DNA of 37,516 bases. Source: Roseburia sp. (GTDB lineage Bacteria > Bacillota > Clostridia > Lachnospirales > Lachnospiraceae). Below the pieces are notes generated by a model. It was not told where the DNA came from. It saw nothing but the letters and a program-made list of their open reading frames with translations, and did no database searches. The stretch lies in NCBI GenBank assembly GCA_023662875.1, contig JAMPIG010000001.1:29024-66539 (forward strand). Reading direction: 5' to 3'. Positions 14,573-22,819 of the stretch are shown piece after piece; position 1 is the first letter of the stretch, and each line of letters begins with the position of its first letter. The translations under genes and the position numbers were made by a program.

Positions 14573-15697
14573 ATGGATTTACTGGAGCTGAGAGGACAAC
14601 TGGACGAGATTGACGAGCAGATTGTGGCGCTTTACGAGCGGCGGATGGAGATCTGCGGCCAGGTGGCGGAATATAAGATTGAGACGGGAAAGAAAGTGTT
14701 TGACCGGCAGAGAGAAGCGGAGAAGCTGGCGAAGGTAAAATCCCTGACCCACAGCGATTTTAACGGGCAGGGGATCGTAGAGCTGTTCGAGCAGATTATG
14801 TCGATGAGCCGGAAGCTGCAGTACCGCCTGCTGGCGGAGCGCGGAAGCGAGGGGCGTCCGCCCTTTATCGGCGTGGACGAGCTGGAGACGAAGCGCGCAA
14901 GGGTAGTCTTCCAGGGGGCGGAGGGCGCCTACTCCCAGGCGGCCATGCTGCAGTATTTCGGCGAACAGGTACAGAGTATCCACGTTGACAGCTTCCGGGA
15001 CGCTATGAGCGCCATCGACGAGGGCAGCGCGGACTTTGCGGTGCTCCCCATCGAAAACTCCACGGCGGGGATTGTCAACGAGATCTTCGACCTGCTGCAG
15101 GAGTACGAGCATTATATCGTGGGGGAGCAGATTATCCGGGTGGAGCATTGCCTGCTGGGAGTCCCCGGGGCGAAGCTCTCCGATATCAAAACCGTGTACT
15201 CCCACCCCCAGTCGCTGATGCAGAGCGCCAGGTTTCTGGGAAATTACGGCTGGCAGCAGATCAGTATGCAGAACAACGCCTTCGCGGCGAAGAAGGTGGC
15301 CCAGGATCGGGATCCCGCCCAGGCCGCCGTGGCGGGGGAGCAGGCGGCAAAGGCCTACGGGCTGGAGATCCTGAAGCGGGGCGTCAACGATTCCGGGGTC
15401 AATTCCACCCGCTTTATCATCGTGACCAACCAGAAAATTTTCCGGAAGGACGCCCGCAAGGTCAGCATCTGCTTCGAGGTGCCGCATGAGAGCGGCTCGC
15501 TCTACCATATGCTGTCCCATATCATCTATAATAACCTGAACATGACGAAGATCGAGAGCCGTCCTATCGAGGACAGGGCCTGGGAGTATCGTTTTTTTAT
15601 CGACTTTGAGGGAAATCTGGCCGACAGCGCGGTAAAGAACGCCCTGCGGGGCCTGCGGGACGAGGCCAGAAATATGAAGATTCTGGGAAACTATTGA
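14573..15697 (+). CDS. pheA: Bifunctional chorismate mutase / prephenate dehydratase (P-protein)
   Basis: Makes phenylpyruvate from chorismate for phenylalanine synthesis. Residues 1-90 are an AroQ chorismate mutase (LRGQLDEIDEQIVALYERRMEI..., VAEYK, RQREAEKL). Residues ~105-285 are prephenate dehydratase, with VVFQGAEGAYSQAA, DFAVLPIENSTAGIVNE and the catalytic-loop GVNDSGVNSTRFIIV. The C-terminal ACT domain has SICFEVPHESGSLYHML and NMTKIESRPIEDRAWEYRFF, the ESRP motif that binds phenylalanine for feedback inhibition. Length of 374 residues is normal. AGGAGGAG precedes the ATG. Divergent promoter shared with the DUF5050 gene. Confidence 0.96.
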   Translation: MDLLELRGQLDEIDEQIVALYERRMEICGQVAEYKIETGKKVFDRQREAEKLAKVKSLTHSDFNGQGIVELFEQIMSMSRKLQYRLLAERGSEGRPPFIGVDELETKRARVVFQGAEGAYSQAAMLQYFGEQVQSIHVDSFRDAMSAIDEGSADFAVLPIENSTAGIVNEIFDLLQEYEHYIVGEQIIRVEHCLLGVPGAKLSDIKTVYSHPQSLMQSARFLGNYGWQQISMQNNAFAAKKVAQDRDPAQAAVAGEQAAKAYGLEILKRGVNDSGVNSTRFIIVTNQKIFRKDARKVSICFEVPHESGSLYHMLSHIIYNNLNMTKIESRPIEDRAWEYRFFIDFEGNLADSAVKNALRGLRDEARNMKILGNY

Positions 15698-15886
15698 GCG
15701 TGTATTTTGTTCTATGGGAAACTTTTTACTTTGTGCCGTGGATGGGATGATTCTTTGCGCAGCAGAGTCAGGAGCTTTCACGGGCACAGGCCGTGCCGGC
15801 ACGAGCCGATGATCGGGGAAGATCTTGACGGGCGAAGCTTCCCGAGTCTGCTTATGTATACCTGCAGGACAGGAGGGATGGAAGGA

Positions 15887-17209
15887 ATGCGGATAGAGGA
15901 ACTGATCGTATATCGCAATTTTGAAGAGGACAGGCTCCTGACTGACATGGCCTGCGTCATGGAGCATTACGGGGACAGCCGGGAAGGATTGTCGGAGGAC
16001 AGCCCCGTAACCGTGGAGAACCTGCGAAGGCGGTTCTACGGCTGTATCCATCAGCTGATCGACCTGGCGGGGAGCTACGGCTTTCACGGAAACCTCTGGC
16101 ACTGTTACCTGGCGAATCTGCTGGTGAACAATGAGAACGGCTACAGCTGCGGCTGTGAGCTGCGGGGAGAGATCGAGGGAACGATCAACGAGGCGGCGTT
16201 GCACGATATCGTGATTTTTAAGGAGCTTTACGATTTTGATTTTACTCCTGTGATGGAGAGACTGCATGTCCCGGAATACAGGCTGACGGAGAATTATCAG
16301 GCGAGCAGCCGGGAGAGCAAGGTTTACAATGCCCGGATCTGCGCCCGGATCTGCGAGCTGGCGGAGCGGTTCTGCGAAAACCGCACGCCGGAGGAGATGA
16401 AGGCGACCCTGACCCGGTTTTATCAGGAGTACGGCGTAGGGAAGTTCGGTCTGCATAAATCCTTTCGGATCGTTCACGACGAGGAGGGCGTAAGGATTGA
16501 GCCGATCTTGAATATCGCCCATGTGGCGCTGGGGGATCTGGTGGGCTACGAGCTGCAGAAGAAAAAGCTGACGGACAATACGGACGCCTTTGTGGAAGGA
16601 AGAAAGGCGAACAACTGTCTTTTGTTCGGCGACGCGGGGACGGGAAAGTCCTCCAGCATCAAGGCGATCGCCAACGAATACTATGAAAAGGGCCTGCGCA
16701 TCATAGAGATTTACAAGCATCAGTTCCGGGATCTGAACGAGGTCATCGGCCGGATCAAGAAGCGCAACTATAAATTTATTATTTATATGGACGACCTAAG
16801 CTTCGAGGATTTTGAGACGGAGTACAAATACCTGAAGGCGGTGATCGAGGGCGGACTGGAGAAAAAGCCGGGGAATGTACTGATTTACGCGACCTCCAAC
16901 CGCAGGCATCTGATCCGGGAGAATTATTCCGACAAGGAAGAAATCCGCCAGGATATGCATACCGGCGATACGGTGCAGGAAAAGCTTTCCCTGGTATACC
17001 GCTTCGGTGTGACGATCTATTTCGGCGCGCCGGATCCAAAGCAGTTTCGGGAGATCGTGAAAGCGCTTGCGGAGCGCGGCGGCATCGAGATGCCGGAGGA
17101 GGAGCTGCTGCGGGAGGCGAATCAGTGGGAGTTGTCCCACGGCGGCCTTTCCGGGCGGAGCGCCCAGCAGTTTATCGACTATCTGTCGGGGACAAGGAGC
17201 GTGCGATGA
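15887..17209 (+). CDS. DUF815 AAA+ ATPase
   Basis: A 440-residue ATP-binding protein of the DUF815 (PF05673) family. Walker A is GDAGTGKSS with K254, Walker B is FIIYMDDLSF with D302 and D303, and a sensor region follows at LIYATSNRRHLIREN. The N-terminal ~210 residues are helical and not recognised. DUF815 proteins are poorly characterised; partners are unknown. Two in-frame ATGs (15878 and 15887) follow GGAGGG; the second has better spacing. Its stop overlaps the ppx start (ATGA), which implies translational coupling and links the ATPase to polyphosphate metabolism. The 189-base gap from pheA contains only small GC stems. Confidence 0.88.
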   Translation: MRIEELIVYRNFEEDRLLTDMACVMEHYGDSREGLSEDSPVTVENLRRRFYGCIHQLIDLAGSYGFHGNLWHCYLANLLVNNENGYSCGCELRGEIEGTINEAALHDIVIFKELYDFDFTPVMERLHVPEYRLTENYQASSRESKVYNARICARICELAERFCENRTPEEMKATLTRFYQEYGVGKFGLHKSFRIVHDEEGVRIEPILNIAHVALGDLVGYELQKKKLTDNTDAFVEGRKANNCLLFGDAGTGKSSSIKAIANEYYEKGLRIIEIYKHQFRDLNEVIGRIKKRNYKFIIYMDDLSFEDFETEYKYLKAVIEGGLEKKPGNVLIYATSNRRHLIRENYSDKEEIRQDMHTGDTVQEKLSLVYRFGVTIYFGAPDPKQFREIVKALAERGGIEMPEEELLREANQWELSHGGLSGRSAQQFIDYLSGTRSVR

Positions 17210-18753
17210 GTATAAAAACCTTTGCGGCGATCGATGTGGGAAGCTTTGAGCTTGCCATGAAAATTTTCGAGTTTTCGGGAAAAAATAATATGCGGGAGAT
17301 CGACTGTATCACAAGGCGGCTGGATCTCGGGACGGATACCTATGCCCAGGGGAAGCTGAGCAGCGAAAAGCTGGATGAGCTCTGCCGGACGCTACGGGAA
17401 TTCAGGACGATTATGGAGGGCTATCGTGTAGAAGGCTTTCAGGCTTACGGCACCAGCGCGATCCGGGAGACGGAGAATCTTGTCATTATCCAGGATCAGA
17501 TCGAGCAGAGAACGGGGATCCGGGTGGAGGTCTTAAGCAATTCGGAGCAGCGCTTCCTGGATTATAAGTCCGTGGCCTCCAAGGGCGAGAGCTTTCGCCG
17601 GATTATCGAGGAGAAGACGGCGATTCTGGATATCGGGGGCGGCAGTATCCAGCTCTCCCTGTTTGACAACGATACTCTGGTCTCGACCCAGAATCTGCGG
17701 CTGGGCGTCCTGCGGATCCAGGAGTACCTGAACCGCTTCGGAGTGAGCCATTTCAAGGCGGAAACCTTTATCGAGGAGATGCTGATGGCGCAGCTTTCCA
17801 CCTATAAAAAGCTGTACCTGAAGGATCGGGAGATCCGGAACCTGATCGTGATCGACGACTATATTTCTCCCTGGGCCGTCCGGCGTACCGGCGGAGATTC
17901 CGGCCGGGCCATGCTCGACGAGGAGACCTTCGGCGGCGTCCTGGAGCAGCTTCGCTCCCGGAGCCAGGCGCATACGGCGGCGGTTCTGGGAATCCCGGAG
18001 GAGAAGGTACCGTTGATGTTTATCAGCGCCGTGCTGATCAGCCGGGTGGCGGAGCTGATGGGAGTCAGCCGGATCTGGGCTCCGGGCGTGTCCCTCTGCG
18101 ACGGGATTGCCTACGAATACGCGGAGAAGATACGGATGTTCCGGGAGGAGCATGATTTCGAGCAGGACATCATCGCCTGCGCCATGAACATCAGCAAACG
18201 CTATATGGGCAGCATGAAGCGGGCGGAGACGCTGGAGAATATTACGGCGACTCTTTTTGACAGCATGAAGAGGATTCACGGCCTGGGCAGGAGGGAGAGG
18301 CTGTACCTGCGGCTGGCGGCGATCCTGCATGACTGCGGGAAATTTATCAGCATGGTGAACATCGGGGAGAACTCCTACAATATCATCATGGCGACGGAGA
18401 TCATCGGCCTGTCCCACATGGAGCGGGAGATCGTTGCCAACATCGTGCGCTTCAATCATAGCAGCTTTGTCTATTACGGGCAGCAGGACGGCGGGATCCG
18501 GGGCTTGGACAGAGAGTCCTACCTGACGGTGGCGAAGCTGACGGCGATCCTGCGTCTGGCCAGCGGGCTGGATCGGAGCCATAAGCAGAAGCTGAAAGGG
18601 CTGAAGGCCTCCCTGCAGGGCGGACAGCTGATTCTCACTGTGGATACCGCGGCGGATATCACGCTGGAAAAGGGTTTCTTCGAGGAGAGAAGCGAGTTCT
18701 TCCGGGAGGTATTCAGTATTGAGCCGATTTTAAAGCAAAAAGGAACGGAATGA
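17206..18753 (+). CDS. ppx: Exopolyphosphatase, Ppx/GppA family with C-terminal HD domain
   Basis: Releases phosphate from polyphosphate ends (or hydrolyses pppGpp). The actin-like ATPase fold of Ppx/GppA is seen in AAIDVGSFELAMKIF (residues ~7-21), YGTSAIRETEN, and AILDIGGGSIQLSLF. The C-terminal part is an HD-type domain (ILHDCGKF, H375-D376), followed by FNHSSF and a domain that resembles the Ppx C-terminal region. Length of 515 residues is normal. The ATG overlaps the DUF815 stop by four bases. The next gene is ppk, so both arms of polyphosphate turnover are in one cluster, separated by 106 bases that hold a palindrome and a hairpin. Confidence 0.93.
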   Translation: MSIKTFAAIDVGSFELAMKIFEFSGKNNMREIDCITRRLDLGTDTYAQGKLSSEKLDELCRTLREFRTIMEGYRVEGFQAYGTSAIRETENLVIIQDQIEQRTGIRVEVLSNSEQRFLDYKSVASKGESFRRIIEEKTAILDIGGGSIQLSLFDNDTLVSTQNLRLGVLRIQEYLNRFGVSHFKAETFIEEMLMAQLSTYKKLYLKDREIRNLIVIDDYISPWAVRRTGGDSGRAMLDEETFGGVLEQLRSRSQAHTAAVLGIPEEKVPLMFISAVLISRVAELMGVSRIWAPGVSLCDGIAYEYAEKIRMFREEHDFEQDIIACAMNISKRYMGSMKRAETLENITATLFDSMKRIHGLGRRERLYLRLAAILHDCGKFISMVNIGENSYNIIMATEIIGLSHMEREIVANIVRFNHSSFVYYGQQDGGIRGLDRESYLTVAKLTAILRLASGLDRSHKQKLKGLKASLQGGQLILTVDTAADITLEKGFFEERSEFFREVFSIEPILKQKGTE

Positions 18754-18755
18754 GA

Positions 18756-18790
18756 AGAATTCTCACGATGCGTGAGATGATTCTATTGTC
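18756..18790. repeat. Palindromic intergenic element, variant centre
   Basis: AGAATTC and ATTCTATTGTC arms with an inner perfect stem CTCAC / GTGAG (18762-18776). It begins three bases after the ppx stop. Same outer arms as the other family members, but a different loop. Confidence 0.65.
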
Positions 18791-18806
18791 AAGTACTATT
18801 GAATTT

Positions 18807-18826
18807 ATGTCCGCTGAGGCGGACAT
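18807..18826 (+). promoter_or_regulatory. Leader hairpin of ppk
   Basis: Perfect 8-bp stem ATGTCCGC / GCGGACAT with a four-base loop, followed by GGGGTATAAGC and an ATG at 18838 that opens a 29-codon frame (18838-18927) overlapping the ppk start in another frame. The true ppk start has its own AAGGAG. This matches the hairpin-GGGGTATAA unit in the DUF5050 leader. Confidence 0.45.
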
Positions 18827-18859
18827 GGGGTATAAGCATGAAGTTTAAGGAGACTTGCG

Positions 18860-20983
18860 ATGGGAAAAATCGATTTTACCAATCCGAAATATTATACCAA
18901 CCGGGAGCTGTCCTGGATCCTGTTTGACCGCAGGGTACTGAGCGAGGCCCGGGACAAGCACAACCCTCTCTTTGAGCGGCTGAAGTTTTTAAGCATTACA
19001 GCCTCGAATCTGGACGAGTTTTTTATGGTTCGGGTGGCCTCGCTGAAGGATATGGTGAACGCCGGCTACGAGAAGAAGGATATCGCCGGAATGACCGCCT
19101 CCGAACAGCTGGCGGCCATTGACGCTGCCATCCACGAGCTGGTGGAGCTGCAGTACTCGACCTGGAACCGTTCGCTCCTCCCGCAGCTGAAAAAGAACGG
19201 CCTGACCGTTATCAGCCGACACGAGGATCTGACCTCGGAGGAGATCTCCTTTGTCGATCGGTATTTTGAGGAAAACGTGTACCCGGTGCTGACGCCGATG
19301 GCGGTGGACTCCTCCAGACCTTTTCCTCTGATCCGCAATAAGTCACTGAACATCGCGGCGCTGGTTCACAAAAAGAACCGGGAGGAGCTGGAGTTCGCCA
19401 CGGTACAGGTGCCCTCCGTGCTGGAGCGCATCGTACAGCTGCCGGGGGAGGGGCGGGCGAAACGGGTGATTTTCCTGGAGGAGATTATCGAGCGGAATAT
19501 GCAGAAGCTTTTCCTAAATTACGATATTGTCTGCGCCTATCCTTTTCGCCTGATGCGCAACGCCGATCTGAGCATCGAGGAGGACGAAGCGGCGGATCTT
19601 CTGAAGGAGATCGAGAAGCAGCTGAAAAAACGCCAGTGGGGAGAGGCGATCCGCCTGGAGGCGGAGGAGGGAATGGATAAAAGGCTGCTGAAGATCCTGA
19701 AGCGGGAGCTGAACCTGGGAGAGCAGAATATCTATCCGATCACAGGCCCTCTGGATCTGACGGTGCTGATGAAGCTGTACGGGCTGGAGGGCTTTGAGAG
19801 CCTGAAGACGCCCCGCCATGTCCCTCAGCCGGTTCCGGAGCTCCCGGCGGGCTGCCGGATCTTCGACGAAATCCGAAAAGGAGATATTCTGCTCCACCAT
19901 CCCTACCAGACCTTTGAGCCGGTGGTGGATTTCATCCGTCAGGCGGCCAGGGATCCGGAGGTGCTGGCGATCAAGCAGACCCTTTACCGGGTCAGCGGCA
20001 ATTCGCCGATCATCGCGGCTCTGGCTCAGGCGGCGGAGAACGGGAAGCAGGTGACGGTGCTGGTAGAGCTGAAGGCGCGCTTTGACGAGGAGCATAATAT
20101 CGTCTGGGCCAAGATGCTGGAGAAAGCGGGCTGTCACGTGATTTACGGCCTGGTAGGACTGAAGACCCACAGCAAGATCACCCTGGTCGTGCGCCGGGAG
20201 GAGGATGGGATCCGCCGCTATGTGCATCTTGGCACCGGCAACTATAACGACGCCACGGCGAAGCTCTATACGGACATAGGTCTGTTGACCTGCTCGGAAG
20301 CCATCGGGGAGGACGCCACGGCGGTGTTCAATATGCTTTCCGGCTATTCCGAGCCCCTGGTCTGGAATAAGCTCAGCATAGCGCCGCTCTGGCTGAAGGA
20401 TAAGTTCCTCTATCTCATCGACCGGGAACGGCAGCACGCGGAAGCGGGACATCCCGCCCGGATTGTCGCCAAGATGAATTCCCTCTGCGACCGCGATGTG
20501 ATCGCCGCCCTGTACGCCGCCAACGCGGCAGGGGTGAAGATCGACCTGATCGTCCGGGGAATCTGCTGCCTGAAAACCGGGATCAAGGGCGTCAGCGAGA
20601 ACATTACGGTGCGCTCCATCGTGGGAAACTTCCTGGAGCACAGCCGGATCTTTTATTTCGAGAACGGCGGACAGTACGAGATCTACTGCGGCAGCGCGGA
20701 CTGGATGCCGCGGAATCTGGAACGGAGGGTAGAGATCCTTTTTCCCATCGACCGGCCGGAGCTGAAGGAGGAGCTGCTGCATATTCTGCAGTGCCAGCTG
20801 AAGGATAACGTCAAGGCCTCCGTCCTGCAGGAGGACGGAACTTATGAAAAGGTAGACAAGAGGGGTAAATCCCGTTTTCAGTCCCAGGAGGCTTTCTGCC
20901 AGGAGGCGCAGAAAAAGGCGAAGAGCGCAGTGGAGGAAGAAGCGCATATGACGAGGACGTTCGTCCCGGAGGTGCATCAGTGA
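18860..20983 (+). CDS. ppk1: Polyphosphate kinase 1
   Basis: Makes inorganic polyphosphate from ATP reversibly. The N-terminal domain shows NRELSWILFDRRVLSEA and FLSITASNLDEFFMVRVASLK, classical Ppk1 blocks. Catalytic phosphohistidine H456 is in YVHLGTGNYND, and the second conserved histidine H594 in FLEHSRIFYFENGG. KTHSKITLVVRR and GSADWMPRNLERRVE also match. Length of 707 residues is normal. AAGGAG precedes the ATG at 18860. Its TGA overlaps the GTG start of maf by four bases. PolyP is linked to stress survival and phosphate storage; the neighbouring ppx supplies the opposing activity. Confidence 0.97.
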   Translation: MGKIDFTNPKYYTNRELSWILFDRRVLSEARDKHNPLFERLKFLSITASNLDEFFMVRVASLKDMVNAGYEKKDIAGMTASEQLAAIDAAIHELVELQYSTWNRSLLPQLKKNGLTVISRHEDLTSEEISFVDRYFEENVYPVLTPMAVDSSRPFPLIRNKSLNIAALVHKKNREELEFATVQVPSVLERIVQLPGEGRAKRVIFLEEIIERNMQKLFLNYDIVCAYPFRLMRNADLSIEEDEAADLLKEIEKQLKKRQWGEAIRLEAEEGMDKRLLKILKRELNLGEQNIYPITGPLDLTVLMKLYGLEGFESLKTPRHVPQPVPELPAGCRIFDEIRKGDILLHHPYQTFEPVVDFIRQAARDPEVLAIKQTLYRVSGNSPIIAALAQAAENGKQVTVLVELKARFDEEHNIVWAKMLEKAGCHVIYGLVGLKTHSKITLVVRREEDGIRRYVHLGTGNYNDATAKLYTDIGLLTCSEAIGEDATAVFNMLSGYSEPLVWNKLSIAPLWLKDKFLYLIDRERQHAEAGHPARIVAKMNSLCDRDVIAALYAANAAGVKIDLIVRGICCLKTGIKGVSENITVRSIVGNFLEHSRIFYFENGGQYEIYCGSADWMPRNLERRVEILFPIDRPELKEELLHILQCQLKDNVKASVLQEDGTYEKVDKRGKSRFQSQEAFCQEAQKKAKSAVEEEAHMTRTFVPEVHQ

Positions 20984-21828
20984 AAATTTATCTGGCGTCC
21001 GCGTCGCCCAGAAGAAAAGAGCTTCTGGCGCAGATCGGGTTGGAATTTGAAGTGAAGGTCAGCAATGCAGATGAGCGGATTATTGTTTCTGAACCATGGA
21101 AGGCGGTGGAGGAGCTGTCGGCCCGAAAGGCGGAGGCGGTTTTGAAGGAACTGTCGGCCCGAAAGGCGGAGGCGGTTCTGGAGGAGCTGTCGGCCCGAAA
21201 GGCGGAGGCGGTTCTGAAGGAGCTGTCGGCCCGAAAGGCTGAGACGGTTTCGGGAGAGTTGTCGGTTCAGAAAGCGGAGACGGTTTCGGGAGAGTTGTCG
21301 GCGCGGAAAGCGGAGACGGTTTCGGGAGAGTTGTCGGCGCGGAGGGCGGAGACGGTTTCGGAGGAGCTGCTGCGGCGTGAGAGCGGGATAGAGCCGCCGG
21401 GTTTTTCGGAGTCCGGGGCGGGAACGCCGCATGATATCCTCGTCATTGGCGCGGATACCGTAGTGGCGATCGACGGGACGATTCTCGGGAAACCCGCCGA
21501 CAGGGAGCAGGCGGAGAAGATGCTTACGGAGCTGGCAGGAAGAACGCATCAGGTCTATACGGGAGTGACGCTTCTTTACCGAAACGCGGAAGGGGAAGTG
21601 ACCCGTAAAACCTTCCACGAGATGACGAGGGTAAGCTTCTACCCCATGAGCCGGAAAGAAATCGCCCGCTATCTGGAGACCGGGGACGGCCTGGATAAGG
21701 CCGGGGCCTACGGGATCCAGGGCTTTTGCGCCAGATACATACAGGGCATCGAAGGCGATTACAACAACGTAGTGGGACTTCCGGTGGGAAGGCTTTATCA
21801 GGAGGCAAAGGAGTGGCTGGGAGAATGA
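20980..21828 (+). CDS. maf: Maf-family nucleotide pyrophosphatase with 12-residue tandem-repeat insertion
   Basis: Maf/YhdE proteins hydrolyse non-canonical or canonical nucleoside triphosphates (dTTP/UTP or m7GTP). The N-terminal SASPRRKELL (7-16), DE at 31-32, DTVV with catalytic-region D159, KP and TGV motifs, and the FCARYIQGIEGDYNNVVGLP C-terminus are intact. However seven tandem 12-residue units of the ELSARKAEAVLK type occupy residues 45-128, plus a 23-residue linker, so D159 sits roughly 90 residues later than usual. The canonical core has just one such helix. Start is GTG with GGAGG upstream; both ends overlap neighbours (ppk, HAD) by four bases. Confidence 0.9.
   Translation: MKIYLASASPRRKELLAQIGLEFEVKVSNADERIIVSEPWKAVEELSARKAEAVLKELSARKAEAVLEELSARKAEAVLKELSARKAETVSGELSVQKAETVSGELSARKAETVSGELSARRAETVSEELLRRESGIEPPGFSESGAGTPHDILVIGADTVVAIDGTILGKPADREQAEKMLTELAGRTHQVYTGVTLLYRNAEGEVTRKTFHEMTRVSFYPMSRKEIARYLETGDGLDKAGAYGIQGFCARYIQGIEGDYNNVVGLPVGRLYQEAKEWLGE
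21112..21363 (+). repeat. 36-bp tandem repeat, seven units, within maf
   Basis: Seven in-frame 36-bp units; units 1-3 are nearly identical (GAGCTGTCGGCCCGAAAGGC start) and units 4-7 form a second type with GAGACGGTTTCGGGA. An eighth unit is partial. The period is exactly 12 codons, so copy changes never shift the frame. The repeat unit copies the native Maf segment around residue 45. Confidence 0.95.
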
Positions 21829-22496
21829 AAAGGGCTGTGATTTTTGATCTGGACGGGACATTGTCCGATTCGATCGCCAGCTTAAAATACTGCGGGGACA
21901 GGGCTTTAGCGCCTTTCGGCTACGGCCCTTTTCCGGAGTCCGATTATAAGTATTTCGTGGGGGACGGCGCGGCAAACCTGGTCAAGAGGGCGCTGATCAA
22001 GGCGGGCGACGAGAAGCTGACGCACTTTGAGGAGGCTTTTGCCCGGTACAAGGACTTTTTCGCGGCGGACTGCATGTATCAGGTAAAGCCCTACGACGGG
22101 ATACCGGAGCTGCTGACGGAGCTGAAAAGAAAGGGGCTGAAGACGGCGGTGCTCTCTAATAAACCCCACCTCCAGACCCTGGAGGTAATTCATACTCTGT
22201 TCGGTGAGGACTGCTTTGACCTGATCCAGGGGCAGCAGGAGGGACTGCCCATCAAGCCCGACCCGGCGGGCGTTTTTCGGATTCTGGGACAGCTTGGCCT
22301 GACGGCGGCGGATTTACTCTACCTGGGCGATACGGCCACGGACATGAAGACCGGCAAGAGCGCGGGAGCCTTTACCGTGGGCGCGCTCTGGGGCTTTCGG
22401 GACAGACGGGAGCTGGAGGAGGGCGGCGCTGACGCGGTGATCGCGCATCCGCTGGAGCTGCTGGAATACGTTAATGGGGAATCCGGAAGGGAATGA
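21825..22496 (+). CDS. HAD-family phosphatase, phosphoglycolate-phosphatase-like
   Basis: A 223-residue haloacid-dehalogenase phosphohydrolase. Motif I IFDLDGTLSDS has the nucleophile Asp; the small cap (residues ~15-85) with YFVGDG is Gph-like; motif II is TAVLSNKPH; motif III is KPDP; motif IV is LYLGDTATDMKTGKSAG. The ATGA overlap with maf shows coupling. The substrate could be phosphoglycolate or another small phosphate ester; it cannot be settled from sequence. It is the last gene of the polyphosphate block and is followed by a good terminator. Confidence 0.92.
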   Translation: MKRAVIFDLDGTLSDSIASLKYCGDRALAPFGYGPFPESDYKYFVGDGAANLVKRALIKAGDEKLTHFEEAFARYKDFFAADCMYQVKPYDGIPELLTELKRKGLKTAVLSNKPHLQTLEVIHTLFGEDCFDLIQGQQEGLPIKPDPAGVFRILGQLGLTAADLLYLGDTATDMKTGKSAGAFTVGALWGFRDRRELEEGGADAVIAHPLELLEYVNGESGRE

Positions 22497-22570
22497 AGTG
22501 AGGAGAGTTCGTTGGGGGGATTGGAAAGCGGAATCTCTGTCGAAATCGGTATAGAGAGGGAAATGTGAGG

Positions 22571-22611
22571 AGCCTGAGGCAGGAGAGTAACTGCGTCAGG
22601 CTGCCTTTTTT
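22571..22611 (+). terminator. Intrinsic terminator of the polyphosphate block
   Basis: Stem AGCCTGA (22571-22577) / TCAGGCT (22596-22602), then GCC and TTTTTT (22606-22611). It lies about 75 bases after the HAD gene stop. Confidence 0.8.
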
Positions 22612-22613
22612 AT

Positions 22614-22650
22614 GACGATAGAATTCTTGCGAAGCGTGAATTCTATTGTC
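22614..22650. repeat. Palindromic intergenic element, best copy
   Basis: GACGATAGAATTC and GAATTCTATTGTC arms around TTGCGAAGCGT; the centre forms its own short GC-GAA-GC stem. It is two bases downstream of the terminator of the polyphosphate block. Confidence 0.85.
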
Positions 22651-22710
22651 TGTGTGGAATTGACAGAGTTCCGGCAGATTCAGGAGGGGATAAATCCTGA
22701 CTGACTTCAG

Positions 22711-22755
22711 CGTTGAGCATCCAGCCGTTGATTATCCAGCCGTTGATTATCCAGC
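22711..22755. repeat. 15-bp tandem repeat, three copies
   Basis: CGTTGAGCATCCAGC followed by two identical CGTTGATTATCCAGC units. It lies about 35 bases upstream of the -35 box of the YD-repeat gene, and could bind a regulator in phased copies, though it may be neutral. Confidence 0.85.
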
Positions 22756-22788
22756 TGATTTTACATAGCAGAAAAGTGATGGGAAATA

Positions 22789-22819
22789 TTGACAAAATTG
22801 TCGCGGGGGGGGGTAAAAT
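22789..22819 (+). promoter_or_regulatory. Promoter of the YD-repeat gene with nine-G tract in the spacer
   Basis: TTGACA (22789-22794) and TAAAAT (22814-22819) are separated by 19 bases, of which nine are an unbroken G run (22805-22813). The optimal spacer is 17, so a change of one or two G would strongly alter promoter strength. GACAA / TTGTC also forms a 5-2-5 inverted repeat over the -35 box. Confidence 0.65.

Noticed and set aside
14579-16720. 713-codon open frame on the minus strand
   Set aside because: It is antisense to pheA and the DUF815 gene, which have clear family motifs and ribosome sites; its translation has no recognisable domain and results from GC-rich codon bias.
17533-18582. 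349-codon open frame on the minus strand
   Set aside because: Antisense shadow of ppx.
19514-20977. 487-codon open frame on the minus strand
   Set aside because: Antisense shadow of ppk1.
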